NCBI RefSeq assembly: GCF_019649055.1
Contig: NW_026570228.1
Location: 2,108,001-2,172,000 of the forward strand
Length of the DNA: 64,000 bases
Direction: 5' to 3'
From: Paramacrobiotus metropolitanus
Taxonomy: Eukaryota; Tardigrada; Eutardigrada; Parachela; Macrobiotidae
A program made the position numbers and the translations under genes. Shown here in pieces: positions 61,119 through 64,000 of this stretch; positions within the stretch are counted from its first letter, which is position 1, and each line of letters begins with the position of its first letter. Below the pieces are notes generated by a model. It was not told where the DNA came from, did no database searches, and saw only the letters and a program-made list of their open reading frames with translations.

Positions 61119-62345
61119 TTCGGCGTTCCTGGAAGCAAAACTTCCGTTAAACTGGAAAACAACAGAATCTTGGATCAACTTACGGCCAATCAGCCGCGGA
61201 CAAGATGATAAAAAATCCCTGGAACCAACACTCCTGTGTGTCAGAAAACTGCGGAAACTAAAATCTGCAAATAATTTTAGTGCCGAACAGCGGTATTCGC
61301 GTATGCGTTTATACGGACTGAACTGAACCAGTTCGCCACGATAACTGGCGCTGCAAAGCTCTCCAATTCGAGGCCAGTATGGAAGTAAGCCACTGCAAGC
61401 GCGGATAAAATATAAAGGGTGGAGTCAGCCATACCAAGGCGAGCAAAGATTTTAATGACGCCCGTTTTTACGTCTCGTTCCACCCCGCGGCAGCTCCACG
61501 AGGTAGCAGTTACATTACCGGCTTTCTCAAGCCTCTCTAGTTTTATTTTTGATTTTGTATTTGGAAAAATATTTTAATCCGAAACTTCTGAAACTGATAG
61601 TGCATCAGCTACGAAATGGGAATACTGAAAGCCAAAATGAAGTCTAAGGCGAAAAAATCCGCTGCTTTATAGTTTTCTTGTTTTTAATGTGCAAAGGCGA
61701 AGAAAATGGGTGCTCAATGCTCATACAGACTATGGCAATGCCGGCAAACAATACACAAACGTCCCCCAAAACTTTGCTTTTGTCAAGTTGTATTATGGAT
61801 TGATTTCTTACAGAAACTTACAAAGTTAGGTGTAGTTTCCATCATTATATAATTAAATTTTGTATGTTTACACGAAGGGTTTGCAATGACAGCATAGCTG
61901 GATACAACAACAAAACTTTGGTAACGCCACTTAAAAATTTGAAATCAATTTGCAGACAATTAGGCTATAGTACTTATGCCATAGAACAAATAAACAATGC
62001 ATTGGTCAGGAGCTCGAAATCTGAGTAACGCTGACAATAACAAAAAAGCAGCACAGCGCCGCTATTAAATACACACAAACGAGTACATCACAAAACTAGA
62101 ATTTTCAAGGTTCGGCAAACGCCCATATAAAGAACAATAAGCGTGCGCTGCCTATAAAGTATAAACCAATTAAAATGAATCAAAATTTCAGCAGTAAAAA
62201 CAGATGGGCTTTGTTGGCCTTCCTTGGGGGTGAAAAGCCACTGACGCACCCCGATGTTTGGAGGCCAGTTTCAGGGGCGAACATTTTGTCTGACTCTTGA
62301 GCAAATGAACCAACACGCGCAAACAAATCTCAATCCCGATTTCTG
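61119..62345. other. S27a promoter region and 3' side of the zinc-finger gene
   Basis: Both flanking genes are on the minus strand. Near 61480-61500 the minus strand reads GGAACGAGACGTAAAAACG, in the expected promoter/5' UTR of S27a. The rest is AT-rich. No gene is supported; a 105-codon plus frame at 61009-61326 is antisense to S27a exon 1. Confidence 0.5.
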
Positions 62346-63792
62346 CTAACCCACATCGGAATTTCTGAACTCCATATTTTCTACCACGCTTTTAACAAAC
62401 CAGCGGAGTGGCTCTTTAAATATAGGATTCGACAGCGGTAGTTCAGTGCGGATCGTTTTGGTTCCTTGGTTTTTCTGGGCGTATTCTATCGCGATATCAT
62501 TCACCCTATACACAAGACAATACAAAACAAGTTACGTTACGGTCAACACAAAAAATAATAATAATACACAATCAACCAACAAAAAAGATGTGACATGATC
62601 TATACAAATGCGCTACAGTTAGCTTTCAAATTTACAGCCTTCAACTTACCAATCCTCAGAATCCTGTGCGAAAGGAAAATGGACCTTGTACCAGTTTGGC
62701 CCTTCCGCGGTCTGTACAGGCTAAAACAATAAGCGCCGACTTTCGTTAATTATGTCACATTTTATGTGCCACAATTACAAATTTACAACATCGTATGCAC
62801 ACCACCTAAGTACTGTAATATACTAATATGTAACAAAATTATTAAAACTTGAGGCCGACGATTGGGAGCAAAGCACCAGAAATCTGCTTACCGTTAGGTA
62901 TACTTGCACGAGATATTCATCCAGGTATGCTGCATAGACAATCCCTCTTTCGCGCAAATACTGTTGCACTTTCATGGCTACTTTTCTGCGCTGCTGCTCC
63001 GCTGCTGTGCCTACAATAATTATTGTCATAGAAAAAAGCATGTGCAGCGCCTACGTAAAATTACAATTGTGGTCAGTTGCAAAAAAAATTAATAAATACT
63101 CAACTTTTGAATTATAAATGCTCCGGTATAATACAAATTTTTTTGAATAATATATATACAATTTGACGAAATCTAATGTGAACACGATTGTCAACCGTAT
63201 CAGAGATAAAGGTTACCGTACCCAGAGATCAGACATAAAGATCAGAGATAAAGGTTACCGTACCCAGAAATGTGATGAGCGTCGAGCGAAACTGCCCAGC
63301 TGAACGTTCGTCCAGTTTGCGATCCTTTCGAACACTCTTCCTCGGTGCGGAATGGTTGGTTAATTCTAAATGATAGACCAGCTCATCGGGAGTATTAAAC
63401 GATTCATTGCAGCGATCCATCGGGCATCGAAACTGGTTCTTCGGCATGTGCGTTTCGGCCATGTGCTTCTGCAGGACGGGCGGGCGCATCGGACGACTTT
63501 TACAAGCACTGCAGTTCTTCCAAAGGCATAGTCCGTTTGAGCTATCCTTTGCCGGCTTCGCGTGGTTCCGCAGGTGATTAAGGAAATTCTCCGGTTGGTA
63601 CGTTTGGAAATCGCATTCACGCCATCGGCAAGAGTAGGATGTCGAGTTGCCACCGTCGCCAGCGCGGTGTGTGTTAACAGATTGCGAAGTGCTGGACGAT
63701 GGCATGTTTTCGCTGTCTTCGGACTGAAGCGGAACTGTTCTGCTGGGCGCTCTGCTGCCACTCTGATGGTTCTTGCGTCGAGTAGAAGACAT
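62346..63792 (-). CDS. C2H2 zinc-finger protein with unknown C-terminal domain
   Basis: Four minus-strand exons (63792-63264, 63010-62892, 62720-62650, 62505-62346) join in phase to 292 residues. The start is the ATG opening MSSTRRKNHQSG. The frame is open upstream with a second ATG at 63879 and a hydrophobic run, judged 5' UTR. A Ser-rich N-terminus precedes three zinc-binding units at about 60-160, with Cys-x4-Cys spacing: CRWRECDFQ, CLWKNCSACK, CPMDRCNESF, each followed by His pairs. That long Cys spacing is seen in GLI/ZIC, AEBP2 and ARID2 fingers. The C-terminal 120 residues (RERGIVYAAYLDEYLVQVYL; WYKVHFPFAQD; RWFVKSVVENMEF) look like a folded alpha/beta unit that I do not recognise. A nucleic-acid or chromatin role is likely. 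Confidence 0.72.
63199..63268. repeat. 42-bp-spaced direct duplication containing a splice donor
   Basis: A 28-base segment ATCAGAGATAAAGGTTACCG plus TACCCAGA occurs at 63199-63226 and 63241-63268. On the minus strand each copy includes CTGG|GTACGG, the donor of exon 1 of the zinc-finger gene. Only the copy at 63268 is in the open frame; an in-frame stop precedes the second. Confidence 0.88.
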
Positions 63793-64000
63793 TGTAACTT
63801 CTATACGAGTATGAAATATTGTCATGCAAATTACCAACATCAACAAAAATTTCGCCGCGTCGAAGTTACAGCGGAACAACGAATCAAAAAAGATGTTATG
63901 TCTGTTATGAGTTTTTATTTTGTCTAAAAGGCTAGAACCCAGCGAAGAACGTTCAGAAGCGACTGAGTAAACGTGACTGCCGTCCGATCGTGCAACTCCA
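63793..64000. other. 5' flank of the zinc-finger gene to the window edge
   Basis: Presumed 5' UTR and promoter of the minus-strand zinc-finger gene. Nothing else is supported before the window ends. Confidence 0.4.

Overview
This window is animal nuclear DNA. Genes are split by GT-AG introns from about 50 bases to 2.4 kb long, and the exons are more GC-rich than the AT-rich introns and spacers. The gene content is metazoan: goosecoid, a 53BP1-type protein, shugoshin, a Boule/DAZ-like RNA-binding protein, heat-shock-factor-type and Myb factors, BTB proteins, UBXN1, the ubiquitin-S27a fusion and a neuropeptide-type precursor. A small protostome, probably an ecdysozoan such as a tardigrade, fits best. 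That lineage call is a guess from overall style, not proven by any one feature. I see no bacterial-type operons, CRISPR arrays or rRNA.

Layout: 1-3.3 kb is AT-rich upstream DNA with goosecoid-type binding sites. Goosecoid (+) spans 3.35-6.76 kb, followed by about 4 kb without a supported gene. A short 53BP1-like gene (+, 11.0-14.4), shugoshin (+, 15.7-18.3) and an EGF-like transmembrane protein (+, 19.4-22.5) follow in tandem. A 3.07-kb foldback-type DNA transposon with a perfect 9-bp target duplication sits at 22.9-26.0. Then come a Boule-like gene (+, 27.0-29.8), a heat-shock-factor-like gene (+, 31.0-35.0), and two convergent BTB genes: BTB-BACK (+, 36.2-39.0) and MATH-BTB (-, 39.5-41.5). 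A repeat-rich interval holds a 5'-truncated LINE (42.1-42.6) and a compact LTR retroelement with identical LTRs (43.0-44.3). Next are an unrecognised coiled-coil gene (-, 44.9-47.3), UBXN1 (+, 48.0-50.1), an R2R3 Myb gene (+, 51.9-55.6), a secreted peptide precursor (+, 57.0-58.5), ubiquitin-S27a (-, 59.9-61.1) and a C2H2 zinc-finger gene (-, 62.3-63.8).

The genes do not form one pathway. Several act in germline or chromosome biology elsewhere (shugoshin, Boule, Myb, 53BP1), but animal gene order rarely implies joint function. Exon chains were built by hand from splice signals and phase agreement. Most close perfectly in phase. Three genes (Boule-like, BTB-BACK, Myb) need one-base corrections beside homopolymers, which suggests assembly indels or real lesions. 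The most promising items are the peptide precursor, the foldback element, the minimal 53BP1, the LTR element and an over-represented 8-mer, TACGAGTA.
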